From: Zoogloea sp016790385
GTDB lineage: Bacteria; Pseudomonadota; Gammaproteobacteria; Burkholderiales; Rhodocyclaceae
Reading direction: 5' to 3' (one strand)
Assembly: GCF_041916735.1 (NCBI RefSeq)
Contig: NZ_JAYRYY010000001.1
Length of the DNA: 64,000 bases
How positions within the stretch are numbered: position 1 is the first letter of the stretch; every line of letters begins with the position of its first letter. Positions 31,005-39,186 of this stretch are shown piece after piece. The position numbers and the translations under genes were made by a program. The notes under the pieces were generated by a model. It was not told the DNA's origin, did not search any database, and saw nothing but the letters and a program-made list of their open reading frames with translations.

Positions 31005-32168
31005 ATGACAGCCCCCCAAACAGCAGGGAACCCAACCCTTGCCCTGGCCTGCGACCTCATCGCGCGCCCATCCGTAACGCCGGAAGACGCCGGATGCCTT
31101 GAACTCATTGCATCCCGCCTAACGCCCCTTGGCTTCACATGTGAACGCATCGACGGCGGCGGTGTGAGCAACCTGTGGGCCCGTCGCGGTACGGCCCGGC
31201 CTCTCGTCGTATTTGCAGGCCATACCGACGTGGTGCCGACCGGCCCCCTGGAGGCCTGGCACTCCGACCCCTTCACGCCCACCGAACGGGACGGGCACCT
31301 CTATGGCCGCGGCGCGGCCGACATGAAGTCGTCCCTCGCCGCCTTCGTCACTGCCATCGAAGATTTCGTTGCGGACCATCCCGAGCACTCCGGTTCCATC
31401 GCGTTGCTGCTGACGTCCGACGAAGAAGGTGATGCAACCCACGGCACGACTCTGGTCGTCCAAGCCCTCAAGGCACGGGGTGAAGCTCTCGATTACTGCA
31501 TCGTGGGTGAGCCCACCTGCGTGAGCAACCTCGGCGACATGATCAAGAATGGCCGTCGGGGCAGCCTGTCAGGCAAGCTCACGGTGAAAGGCACGCAGGG
31601 GCACATTGCCTACCCGCACCTTGCTCGCAACCCGATCCACCTTGCCGCCCCTGCCCTTGCCGAGCTTGCCGCCACAAAGTGGGACGAAGGAAATGAGTAC
31701 TTTCCGCCCACATCCTGGCAGATGTCCAACATCAAGGCCGGCACTGGCGCCACCAATGTCATCCCGGGCACTCTTGAGGTTCTGTTCAACTTCCGCTTCG
31801 CCACGGTGCACACCGCCGAGGATCTGAAACGCCAGGTCCACGCCATCCTCGACCGCCACGGTCTGGACTACGATCTGGCCTGGACCCTGGGTGGCAAACC
31901 CTTTCTCACCCCGCGGGGCGCCCTCGTGGCGGCAATGGAAAAGGCCATCCACCAGACTTTGGACGTTACCCCGGAGCTTTCAACCACGGGCGGCACATCC
32001 GACGGCCGTTTCATCGCTGAAATCTGTCCGCAAGTCGTCGAGTTCGGCCCGGTGAATGCCACCATCCACAAGCTTGATGAGTGCATCGCCATCAATGCGG
32101 TGGCGCCGCTATCCGAAATCTATCGACGCGCCCTCTCGAACCTGCTGACCCCATCGGATCCCGCATGA
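31005..32168 (+). CDS. dapE: Succinyl-diaminopimelate desuccinylase
   Basis: 387 aa dinuclear zinc M20 hydrolase releasing succinate from N-succinyl-LL-DAP. Metal and catalytic residues visible: H73 and D75 (GHTD), D106 (GAADMK), E140/E141 (TSDEEGD), E169 (VGEPT) and the C-terminal IHKLDE histidine. Overlaps prmB by four bases (ATGA). Confidence 0.98.
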   Translation: MTAPQTAGNPTLALACDLIARPSVTPEDAGCLELIASRLTPLGFTCERIDGGGVSNLWARRGTARPLVVFAGHTDVVPTGPLEAWHSDPFTPTERDGHLYGRGAADMKSSLAAFVTAIEDFVADHPEHSGSIALLLTSDEEGDATHGTTLVVQALKARGEALDYCIVGEPTCVSNLGDMIKNGRRGSLSGKLTVKGTQGHIAYPHLARNPIHLAAPALAELAATKWDEGNEYFPPTSWQMSNIKAGTGATNVIPGTLEVLFNFRFATVHTAEDLKRQVHAILDRHGLDYDLAWTLGGKPFLTPRGALVAAMEKAIHQTLDVTPELSTTGGTSDGRFIAEICPQVVEFGPVNATIHKLDECIAINAVAPLSEIYRRALSNLLTPSDPA

Positions 32169-33106
32169 ACCACGACGACGACACCCCCATTGCCGACGAC
32201 GAAGAGCACATGCACGAGCATGGCCCCCTGGTCGAGCTTGTCACGGTACGCGACTGGATCCGCTACGCCGTCACGCGCTTCAACCGCGCAGGCTGCTTCT
32301 ACGGACACGGCCTGCAGGATGCCTACGATGAAGCGGTTTACCTGGTGCTTCACACACTCTGCCTGCCCCTCGACCGCCTTGACCCTTTTCTGGATGCCTG
32401 CATCCCGAGCGACGAAAGGGAGGCGATATTCGAGGTGATCGAGAAACGGGCCGTGGAACGCCTGCCTGCCGCATATATCACCGGCGAGGCATGGCTCGGA
32501 AACTTCCGCTTCAAAGTAGACCCCCGGGTCATCATTCCGCGATCCTTCTTTGCCGAGCTGCTTCAGGACGGCTTCAGCCCATGGATTGCCGATCCGGAGG
32601 CTGTCACTTCCGCTATGGACATGTGTACCGGCTCGGCGTGCCTGGCCATCCTGATGGCCCATGCCTTCCCCAATGCCGAGATCGTTGCGGTGGACATCTG
32701 TCCCGATGCCCTTGACGTCGCCCGAGAAAACATCGCCACCTACGGTCTGGAAGACCGAATCCGCCTTGTCCAGTCCGACGGCTTCTCTGAGGTGCCCGTT
32801 CAGGCTTTCGACTTCATCCTCAGCAACCCTCCCTACGTAACACGGGAAGCGATGGAGGCCCTGCCGAAGGAGTATCTCCACGAGCCCGGTTTGGCGCTCG
32901 GCTCCGGCGAGGATGGACTCGACCTGATCCGCCGGCTTCTTGCCGATGCCCCGCGATACCTCAAGCCTCAGGGGGTACTGGCCGTTGAAGTGGGACACAA
33001 CCGACACATCGTTGAAGAAACCTTTCCTGACTTGACACCAACCTGGTTATCCGGATCCGGCGGCGAGGACGCGATCTTCATGCTGGAGGCGGGTCAATTG
33101 TTGTAA
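32165..33106 (+). CDS. prmB: Ribosomal protein L3 N5-glutamine methyltransferase
   Basis: 313 aa SAM-dependent enzyme methylating a Gln of L3 during 50S assembly. The N-terminal helical domain precedes IPRS (124-127), the SAM loop DMCTGSACLAI (152-162) and the catalytic NPPY (221-224). The start ATG at 32165 overlaps the dapE stop; the N-terminus is acidic and His-rich (DDDTPIADDEEHMHEHG), which is slightly unusual. HemK/PrmC is the nearest alternative, but the IPRS and N-terminal layout fit PrmB. Confidence 0.93.
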   Translation: MNHDDDTPIADDEEHMHEHGPLVELVTVRDWIRYAVTRFNRAGCFYGHGLQDAYDEAVYLVLHTLCLPLDRLDPFLDACIPSDEREAIFEVIEKRAVERLPAAYITGEAWLGNFRFKVDPRVIIPRSFFAELLQDGFSPWIADPEAVTSAMDMCTGSACLAILMAHAFPNAEIVAVDICPDALDVARENIATYGLEDRIRLVQSDGFSEVPVQAFDFILSNPPYVTREAMEALPKEYLHEPGLALGSGEDGLDLIRRLLADAPRYLKPQGVLAVEVGHNRHIVEETFPDLTPTWLSGSGGEDAIFMLEAGQLL

Positions 33107-33159
33107 AAGCACTCAAAAATGCGAATTCGGTCCACCTGTTTCAAGCCCCGCCGTACTTA

Positions 33160-33234
33160 TGATCTTGCTTGGGAGGGATTCATCATTTTCTTCCCTAAAT
33201 CACCGTAATCAACAAAAACACAAAAGCAAGATCA
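33160..33234 (+). promoter_or_regulatory. Promoter region with separated inverted repeat before the orphan response regulator
   Basis: A TATGAT -10 candidate lies at 33158-33163 without a good -35. An exact 11-base inverted repeat has arms TGATCTTGCTT (33160-33170) and AAGCAAGATCA (33224-33234), 53 bases apart. The left arm overlaps the -10 and the right arm abuts the AAGGAG ribosome-binding site (33234-33239). It could be a paired operator, or, if transcription starts further upstream, an RNA stem hiding the ribosome-binding site. Confidence 0.45.
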
Positions 33235-33244
33235 AGGAGCTTTT

Positions 33245-33694
33245 ATGGCGACCGATCGCCCCATCCTCCTCGTGGAGGACAATCCCGATGACGAAGCCCT
33301 GACGCTGCGGGCATTCAGCAAAAACAAGATTGCGAACCAAGTGGTTGTTGCTCGGGACGGTGTCGAGGCGCTGGATTACCTCTTCTGCACCGGGCAATTC
33401 TCGAACCGGGACAGCATGATCATGCCGGCTTTTGTGTTGCTCGATCTGAAGCTTCCGCGCATTGATGGGCTGGAAGTATTACGAAGGATTCGCGCCGATG
33501 AGCGCACGGCTCTTCTGCCGGTGGTCGTATTGACCACCTCGAAGGAACACCAGGACATTTTCGAAGCCTATCGACTCGGGGCCAACAGCTACATCCGGAA
33601 ACCCGTCGATTTTGAGCGTTTCCTGCAAGCAGTCGGGCAGCTTGGTCTTTACTGGCTGTCGCTCAACGAACCCTCCGACCCGACAGCCCGGTAA
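33245..33694 (+). CDS. Single-domain response regulator (Rcp1/CheY-like receiver)
   Basis: 149 aa, a receiver domain with no output domain. Acidic pair E11-D12, phospho-acceptor D67 in LLDLKLP, T97/T98 switch and K119 in IRKP are all in place. The insert between about 46 and 62 and the overall shape are of the Rcp1 type, often partnered with bacteriophytochrome or hybrid histidine kinases. No kinase gene lies nearby, so the partner is unknown. Strong AAGGAG ribosome-binding site five bases from the ATG. Convergent with the isc operon end. Confidence 0.9.
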   Translation: MATDRPILLVEDNPDDEALTLRAFSKNKIANQVVVARDGVEALDYLFCTGQFSNRDSMIMPAFVLLDLKLPRIDGLEVLRRIRADERTALLPVVVLTTSKEHQDIFEAYRLGANSYIRKPVDFERFLQAVGQLGLYWLSLNEPSDPTAR

Positions 33695-33709
33695 ACCCCG
33701 TTTTACCGG
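33688..33709. terminator. Hairpin shared by two converging stop codons
   Basis: Perfect 8-bp stem CCGGTAAA (33688-33695) and TTTACCGG (33702-33709) with a six-base loop. The left arm contains the response regulator TAA, the right arm the glutathione peroxidase TAA on the other strand. Only short T runs follow, so intrinsic termination would be weak; a shared bidirectional stop or an mRNA-end stem is plausible. Confidence 0.55.
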
Positions 33710-34197
33710 AGAAGCGCTTCGATGTCCCCGCCCAGCTCGCCGGGCGGCGTCATCGGCGCGTAGCGCTTGACCGGAACGCCAGATTTATCAATCAGGAACT
33801 TGGTGAAGTTCCACTTGATGGCCTCGCTGCCCAACACCCCGGGCAATGCCGAAGTAAGGTAGGCAAAGAGGGGGTGAGCGCCCTCTCCCTTGACCAGAAC
33901 CTTATCGGCCATCAGAAAGCCGACCCCATAATTGCGCTGGCAGAAATCCGCGATGCGCCCGGCGTCGCCCGGCTCCTGCCCGCCAAACTGGTTGCACGGA
34001 AAACCGACAATCACCAGACCTCGCCCGGCATATGCCTCGTGGAGGGCCTGAAGGCCGGCGTACTGGGGGGTGAAACCACATTCGCTGGCCGTATTGACCA
34101 CAAGAACGACCCGCCCCGCCATATCAGCGAAACGTATCGTTTCACCGTTGAGCCCCTTGGCCTCGAAGCCAAGGATATTGCCGGGCATGTCTTGCAT
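33703..34197 (-). CDS. Glutathione peroxidase family thiol peroxidase
   Basis: 164 aa Cys-type peroxidase. The peroxidatic Cys is C40 in NTASECGFT, with Q74 (FPCNQFGGQEPG) and the Trp of KWNFTKFL completing the catalytic set. It reduces hydroperoxides with glutathione or thioredoxin. Its start overlaps the iscX stop by one base (TGATG), so it appears to be the last gene of the isc operon. An in-frame ATG three codons in is an alternative start. Confidence 0.93.
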   Translation of the reverse strand: MQDMPGNILGFEAKGLNGETIRFADMAGRVVLVVNTASECGFTPQYAGLQALHEAYAGRGLVIVGFPCNQFGGQEPGDAGRIADFCQRNYGVGFLMADKVLVKGEGAHPLFAYLTSALPGVLGSEAIKWNFTKFLIDKSGVPVKRYAPMTPPGELGGDIEALLR

Positions 34198-34391
34198 CAG
34201 GCCACTTCTTCTATCCAGGCCTGCTGAATGCCTTCAAGGATTCGCTCACCGCAATGCTTGGGATCGTCGTCGAATTCCGGCAAGGCCATGGTCCACTTCA
34301 TCAGATCGACGAAATTCACCTTAAGCGGATCCACCTCAGGGTAGACCTCGGACAACTGAATCGCGATTTCCTGCACATCTGTCCATTTCAT
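34197..34391 (-). CDS. iscX: Fe-S assembly protein IscX
   Basis: 64 aa acidic protein (WTDVQEIAIQLSEVYPEVDP through WTMALPEFDDDP) that binds IscS and iron and modulates cluster assembly. Overlaps fdx by four bases and the peroxidase by one. Normal IscX length. Confidence 0.96.
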   Translation of the reverse strand: MKWTDVQEIAIQLSEVYPEVDPLKVNFVDLMKWTMALPEFDDDPKHCGERILEGIQQAWIEEVA

Positions 34392-34732
34392 CCCCGCTTG
34401 CCCTCCTTGACCATGTTGATCGAATACTTGGGAATCTCGACCGTGAGCGGCGTATCACCCACCAGTGCCTGGCAAGACAGCCGGGACGTGGGCTCCAGCC
34501 CCCAGGCCTTGTCGAGAAGGTCTTCTTCAAGCTCCTCTGCAGGCTCAAGGCTGCCGAAACCGTCGCGCACGACCACATGGCAAGTGGTGCACGCGCATGA
34601 CTTCTCGCAAGCATGGTCGATCGCGATGTCGTTTTGCAGCAGCGCATCGCAGATCGACTGCCCCGGCTCGGCATCGATAACCGCGCCGTCCGGGCAAAGC
34701 TCCACATGGGGAAGCACAATAAGTGTTGTCAT
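34388..34732 (-). CDS. fdx: ISC-type [2Fe-2S] ferredoxin
   Basis: 114 aa adrenodoxin-like ferredoxin supplying electrons for cluster assembly. Cluster ligands C42, C48, C51 and C87 match the E. coli Fdx spacing; C46 is the extra Cys of the CEKSCACTTC block. Fifteen bases after hscA. Confidence 0.97.
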   Translation of the reverse strand: MTTLIVLPHVELCPDGAVIDAEPGQSICDALLQNDIAIDHACEKSCACTTCHVVVRDGFGSLEPAEELEEDLLDKAWGLEPTSRLSCQALVGDTPLTVEIPKYSINMVKEGKRG

Positions 34733-34747
34733 AATGATGTACTGGGT

Positions 34748-36616
34748 TCAGATCCGAAGATCGTCAATCCGCTGACCCGCCAGGGCCTCGCGAATGCTCT
34801 TGTCCATGCGGCGTGACGCAAACTCGTTGGACGCCCGATTAAAAGCTTCAAGCTGAATCTTGATGGCTCGCGCGTCCTGGCCATCGGCAGCGCTTTGCAA
34901 CGCGCCGATCGCCGCATCCAGTGCGGTGCGCTCATGGGCATTCAGCAGCCCACCGTCGGCATCCAGCGCCTTCATCGTGGCTTCAATGACTCGCGCAGCC
35001 TCGACCTGCTGCTCCCGCAAGCCCCGCAACTCCATGTCGTCCCGAGCATTTTCGAAACCCGACTTCAACATGTCGGCAATTTCATGGTCGGCCAGACCGT
35101 AGGACGGCTTGACTTCGACGCGAGCCTCCACACCGGTGGTCTGCTCCCGGGCGGAGACCGACAGCAGACCATCTGCATCCACCTGAAATGTGACACGGAT
35201 GCGCGCCGCCCCCGCTACCAAGGGCGGAATCCCGCGCAGCTCGAAACGAGCCAGGGAGCGGCAGGCGGAAACCAGCTCGCGCTCCCCTTGCACCACATGG
35301 AAAGCCATCGCCGTCTGGCCATCCTTGAAAGTGGTGAAATCCTGGGCGCGCGCGGTCGGGATGGTGGCGTTGCGAGGGATGATCTTCTCGACCAGCCCCC
35401 CCATGGTCTCGATACCAAGGGAAAGGGGAATGACGTCGAGGAGCAACCATTCATCCTCCGCCGCCCGATTGCCCGCCAGCACGTTGGCCTGAATTGCCGC
35501 GCCAATGGCCACAACGGTGTCCGGATCAAGATTGGTTAGCGGGATCTGGCCGAAGAACTCGCCAACGGCCTTCTGCACGTGGGGCATGCGCGTGGCGCCG
35601 CCCACCATCACCACGCCCTTCACGTCCCCCGCGTCGAGCCCTGCGTCACGCAAGGCCTTCCTGACCGGCTTCAGAGTCTTGGCCACAAGCGGACGGGTTA
35701 TGTCGACGAAGACCGAACGATCGATCGTCAGATCCACCTCATCACCACGTTCCAGAGTCATCCGGATCGACACGGATTCATCAAGGCTCAAGCGCTCCTT
35801 GACCTCCCGAGCCTTCATCAACAGTCGTCTGGCATCCCGATCGGAGGGCAGGGAGATCCCCGCGTTGTCAAGCATCCAGCAGAAAAGGCGGTGATCGAAA
35901 TCGTCCCCGCCCAGGGAAGCATCACCGTTGGTCGCCACCACCTCGAACACACCGCGCGAAAGACGCAGGATGGAAATGTCGAAGGTGCCGCCGCCCAGAT
36001 CGTAGACTGCGTAAATGCCCTCCGAAGCGTGTTCCAGGCCGTAAGCGATGGCGGCAGCCGTAGGCTCGTTGAGCAGGCGCAGCACATTCAGCCCGGCAAG
36101 CCGCGCCGCATCCTTGGTGGCCTGGCGTTGGGCGTCATCAAAATAGGCGGGCACCGTGATAACGGCCCCGGTCAATTCGCCACCCAGGCTGCGCTCAGCC
36201 CTCAGCCGGAGATCCTTGAGGATCTCGGCCGACACCTGGACCGGGCTCTTCACGCCTTGCACTGTACGCAGACGAACCATGCCCTCCGCGTCCACAAAGT
36301 CGTAGGGCATGGTTTCCACATGGGACACGTCCCGCAATCCACGCCCCATGAAACGCTTCACGGAAACAATGGTGTTGCGCGGATCAACCGCCTGCGCCGA
36401 GTGAGCCTTGCGGCCCACAACGATCTGACCGTCGGCAAGGTAATGCACCGCCGAGGGCAGCAAGACTTTGCCTTCCTCGTCCTGGAGACACTGAGCGACG
36501 CCATTGCGGACCGTTGCAACCAGCGAGTTGGTAGTACCCAGATCGATGCCCACGGCGAGCCGATGCTGGTGCGGCGCCGTGGACATCCCCGGTTCGGAAA
36601 TTTGCAGCAGAGCCAT
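34748..36616 (-). CDS. hscA: Hsp70-type chaperone HscA
   Basis: 622 aa specialised Hsp70 that, with HscB, releases Fe-S clusters from IscU by binding its LPPVK motif. ATPase block GIDLGTTNS is at 23-31; the substrate-binding domain occupies about 390-530 and the helical lid the rest. Start overlaps the hscB stop by one base (TGATG). A second ATG at codon 11 is possible. Confidence 0.97.
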   Translation of the reverse strand: MALLQISEPGMSTAPHQHRLAVGIDLGTTNSLVATVRNGVAQCLQDEEGKVLLPSAVHYLADGQIVVGRKAHSAQAVDPRNTIVSVKRFMGRGLRDVSHVETMPYDFVDAEGMVRLRTVQGVKSPVQVSAEILKDLRLRAERSLGGELTGAVITVPAYFDDAQRQATKDAARLAGLNVLRLLNEPTAAAIAYGLEHASEGIYAVYDLGGGTFDISILRLSRGVFEVVATNGDASLGGDDFDHRLFCWMLDNAGISLPSDRDARRLLMKAREVKERLSLDESVSIRMTLERGDEVDLTIDRSVFVDITRPLVAKTLKPVRKALRDAGLDAGDVKGVVMVGGATRMPHVQKAVGEFFGQIPLTNLDPDTVVAIGAAIQANVLAGNRAAEDEWLLLDVIPLSLGIETMGGLVEKIIPRNATIPTARAQDFTTFKDGQTAMAFHVVQGERELVSACRSLARFELRGIPPLVAGAARIRVTFQVDADGLLSVSAREQTTGVEARVEVKPSYGLADHEIADMLKSGFENARDDMELRGLREQQVEAARVIEATMKALDADGGLLNAHERTALDAAIGALQSAADGQDARAIKIQLEAFNRASNEFASRRMDKSIREALAGQRIDDLRI

Positions 36617-37146
36617 CAGGATTCCAGCGCCGTCAAGGCGTCATTGATTTCATGTTGCAGCTTTTCAAGAAACTTCAGGCGTCGAACCGTATCCGCCGCC
36701 GCGTGCAGATCGCCCTTCTGATCGAGCTCAAGCTCGAGCTGTTCAATCAGCGCACGATTGGCATGGCGAATACGTCGGGCCAGATCCTCGAGCACCTCCT
36801 CATCCGCCGCTTCACGGGCTTCGCCAAGCGCTTCACGCCACTCCATCTGCTCCATCAGAAACTCAGGCGACATGGCCGTATTGGTTTCAAAAGCAGGGTC
36901 GATCCCCTTCAGCTCAAGGAGATACTGGCCGCGGGCCAGCGGACTCTTGAGGGTGCGAAAGGCCTCGTTGGCGTGCGTGGCCCATTGCATCGACAGGCGC
37001 TTGTCGGTGTCGGGCAGATGGGCGAAACGGTCGGGATGGACCTTTCCCTGGATATCGAGATAGGCCTGTTCAAGCCTGTCCATATCAATGGAAAACCCCG
37101 TGGGCAGGCCGAAGAGTGCAAAGTAGTCCTGCTTCAGATCAAGCAT
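36616..37146 (-). CDS. hscB: Co-chaperone HscB
   Basis: 176 aa J-domain protein with HPD at 37-39 (KVHPDRFA) and a C-terminal three-helix domain that binds IscU. Fifty-two bases after iscA, and overlaps hscA by one base. Confidence 0.97.
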   Translation of the reverse strand: MLDLKQDYFALFGLPTGFSIDMDRLEQAYLDIQGKVHPDRFAHLPDTDKRLSMQWATHANEAFRTLKSPLARGQYLLELKGIDPAFETNTAMSPEFLMEQMEWREALGEAREAADEEVLEDLARRIRHANRALIEQLELELDQKGDLHAAADTVRRLKFLEKLQHEINDALTALES

Positions 37147-37198
37147 GTCAAACCCTCTGTCCGAATGGACAGGCGAGCCGCGAATACCGGCATCGCGA

Positions 37199-37522
37199 TC
37201 AAACGGTGAAACTCTCGCCGCAGCCGCACTCGCCCTTCACATTCGGGTTGTTGAACTTGAAACCTTCGTTGAGGCCCTCACGGACGAAATCCAGCTCCGT
37301 ACCGTCCATGTAAGGGAGGCTCTTCGGATCGATCAGAACCTTCAGGCCATGACTCTCAAAGACCACGTCTTCCGGCAGCACCTCATCAGCAAACTCCAGC
37401 TTGTAAGCCATGCCAGAACATCCGGACGTGCGCACGCCGAGGCGAATGCCCACGCCCTTGCCACGCTTGGCGATGAAGTTGCCGATATGGGTTGCCGCCT
37501 TATCCGACAGGGTGACTGCCAT
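37199..37522 (-). CDS. iscA: A-type Fe-S carrier IscA
   Basis: 107 aa from the ATG at 37522 (MAVTLSDKAA). The three cluster-ligand cysteines are C35, C99 and C101 (GECGCGESF), the same numbers as in E. coli IscA. The frame is open upstream into iscU but that stretch is antisense-like and not included. Between iscU (13 bases away) and hscB. Confidence 0.97.
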   Translation of the reverse strand: MAVTLSDKAATHIGNFIAKRGKGVGIRLGVRTSGCSGMAYKLEFADEVLPEDVVFESHGLKVLIDPKSLPYMDGTELDFVREGLNEGFKFNNPNVKGECGCGESFTV

Positions 37523-37535
37523 GATCTCCTCTCTT

Positions 37536-37919
37536 TCAGCTGTTGTGCTTCTTCTTGTAATCCTCGACCGCGGCCTTGATGGCGTCCTCGGCCAGGATGG
37601 AGCAGTGGATCTTGACCGGCGGCAGCGCCAGTTCTTCAGCGATGGCGGTGTTTTTGATATCCAGCGCCTGATCAAGTGTCTTGCCCTTGACCCACTCGGT
37701 TACCAGAGAGCTTGACGCGATGGCGGACCCGCAGCCGTAGGTCTTGAACTTGGCGTCCTCGATGATGCCATCCTTGCCGACCTTGATCTGCAGCTTCATC
37801 ACGTCACCGCAAGCCGGCGCGCCGACCATGCCGGTGCCCACGTCCTCATCCTCTTTGCCGAACGCACCTACGTTGCGCGGATTCTCGTAGTGATCCAGGA
37901 CTTTTTCGCTATATGCCAT
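37536..37919 (-). CDS. iscU: Fe-S cluster scaffold IscU
   Basis: 127 aa scaffold on which IscS-derived sulfur and iron are assembled. Ligands C37, C63 and C106, D39 and H105 are present, with the HscA-recognition motif LPPVK at 99-103. The ATG at 37919 (MAYSEKVLDHYENP) is taken; upstream in-frame sequence lies in iscS. Confidence 0.98.
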   Translation of the reverse strand: MAYSEKVLDHYENPRNVGAFGKEDEDVGTGMVGAPACGDVMKLQIKVGKDGIIEDAKFKTYGCGSAIASSSLVTEWVKGKTLDQALDIKNTAIAEELALPPVKIHCSILAEDAIKAAVEDYKKKHNS

Positions 37920-37932
37920 TTTGGTTCTCCTG

Positions 37933-39144
37933 TCAGTGCGCGGCCCACTGCACGCTATCAAGATCAACGCCTTCCTTGAACATGTCCCACAAGGGAGAGA
38001 GTTCGCGGAGCTTGCCGATCTTTTTATGCAGCAGGTCAATGGTGAAATCGACTTCCTCAACCGTCGTGAAACGGCCGATCGTGAAACGGATGGAACTGTG
38101 GGCCAGCTCGTCATTGCGGCCCAGGGCCCGCAACACGTAGGAAGGCTCAAGGCTCGCCGAAGTGCAGGCGGAGCCGCTCGATACGGCGATATCCTTGATC
38201 GCCATGATCAGGGATTCGCCCTCCACGTAGGCGAAGCTGATGTTGAGATTGTGGGGAACCCGGTGCTCCAGGTCACCATTGACAAAGGTTTCCTCAATGG
38301 TAGTCAGGCCGGCCACAAGTCTGTCACGCAAGGCGCGGACTCGCCGATTCTCCTCAAGCATTTCGAGACGCGCCAGACGGAAGGCTTCACCCATGCCCAC
38401 GATCTGGTGCGTGGCCAGCGTACCGGAACGCAGACCCCGCTCATGACCGCCGCCGTGCATCTGGGCCTCCAGGCGGACCCGCGGTTTGCGGCGAACATAG
38501 AGGGCGCCGATGCCCTTGGGACCATAGGTTTTATGAGCGCTGAAGGACATCAGGTCCACCTTCAGCTTTGCCAGATCAATGTCTACCTTGCCCGTCGCCT
38601 GGGCTGCATCCACGTGGAAGATGATCCCCTTCTCGCGGCACAGCTCACCGATCTCGGCAATCGGCTGGACCACGCCAACCTCATTATTGACGAACATGAC
38701 CGACACCACGACGGTATCGGGTCGAATGGCCGCCTTCAGGACATCCAGATCGAGCAAGCCGTTTTCCTGCACATCAAGGTAGCTTGCCTCGAAGCCCTGG
38801 CGCTCAAGCTCGCGGACCGTATCCAGCACGGCCTTGTGCTCCGTCTTGAGGGTAATGATGTGCTTGCCCTTGCCCGAATAGAAGTGCGCAGCACCCTTGA
38901 TCGCCAGATTGTTGGATTCAGTGGCCCCGGAGGTCCAGATGATCTCCTTGGCATCCGCGTTCACGAGCGCCGCAACCTCTTCGCGCGCCTCTTCCACCGC
39001 CTTCTCTGCAACCCAGCCATAGGAATGGCTACGGGATGCCGGATTGCCGAACAACTCCGTCAGGTAGGGAATCATCTTCTCGGCCACGCGGGGGTCCACC
39101 GGCGTTGTCGCCGAGTAATCGAGGTAGATCGGAAACTTGAGCAT
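37933..39144 (-). CDS. iscS: Cysteine desulfurase IscS
   Basis: 403 aa PLP enzyme supplying sulfur from cysteine to IscU and to tRNA thiolation. PLP lysine K205 in SFSAHKTYGPKG; catalytic C327 on the mobile loop SSGSACTSAS. The start is chosen at the ATG at 39144 (MLKFPIYLDYSATT), nine bases after a GGAG; in-frame ATGs at 39150 and 39177 are closer to or upstream of that site. Almost co-linear with E. coli IscS. Confidence 0.97.
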   Translation of the reverse strand: MLKFPIYLDYSATTPVDPRVAEKMIPYLTELFGNPASRSHSYGWVAEKAVEEAREEVAALVNADAKEIIWTSGATESNNLAIKGAAHFYSGKGKHIITLKTEHKAVLDTVRELERQGFEASYLDVQENGLLDLDVLKAAIRPDTVVVSVMFVNNEVGVVQPIAEIGELCREKGIIFHVDAAQATGKVDIDLAKLKVDLMSFSAHKTYGPKGIGALYVRRKPRVRLEAQMHGGGHERGLRSGTLATHQIVGMGEAFRLARLEMLEENRRVRALRDRLVAGLTTIEETFVNGDLEHRVPHNLNISFAYVEGESLIMAIKDIAVSSGSACTSASLEPSYVLRALGRNDELAHSSIRFTIGRFTTVEEVDFTIDLLHKKIGKLRELSPLWDMFKEGVDLDSVQWAAH

Positions 39145-39186
39145 GTTCATCTTCTCCGTGCCGCAAAATTGATTCATTCCAAGAAC

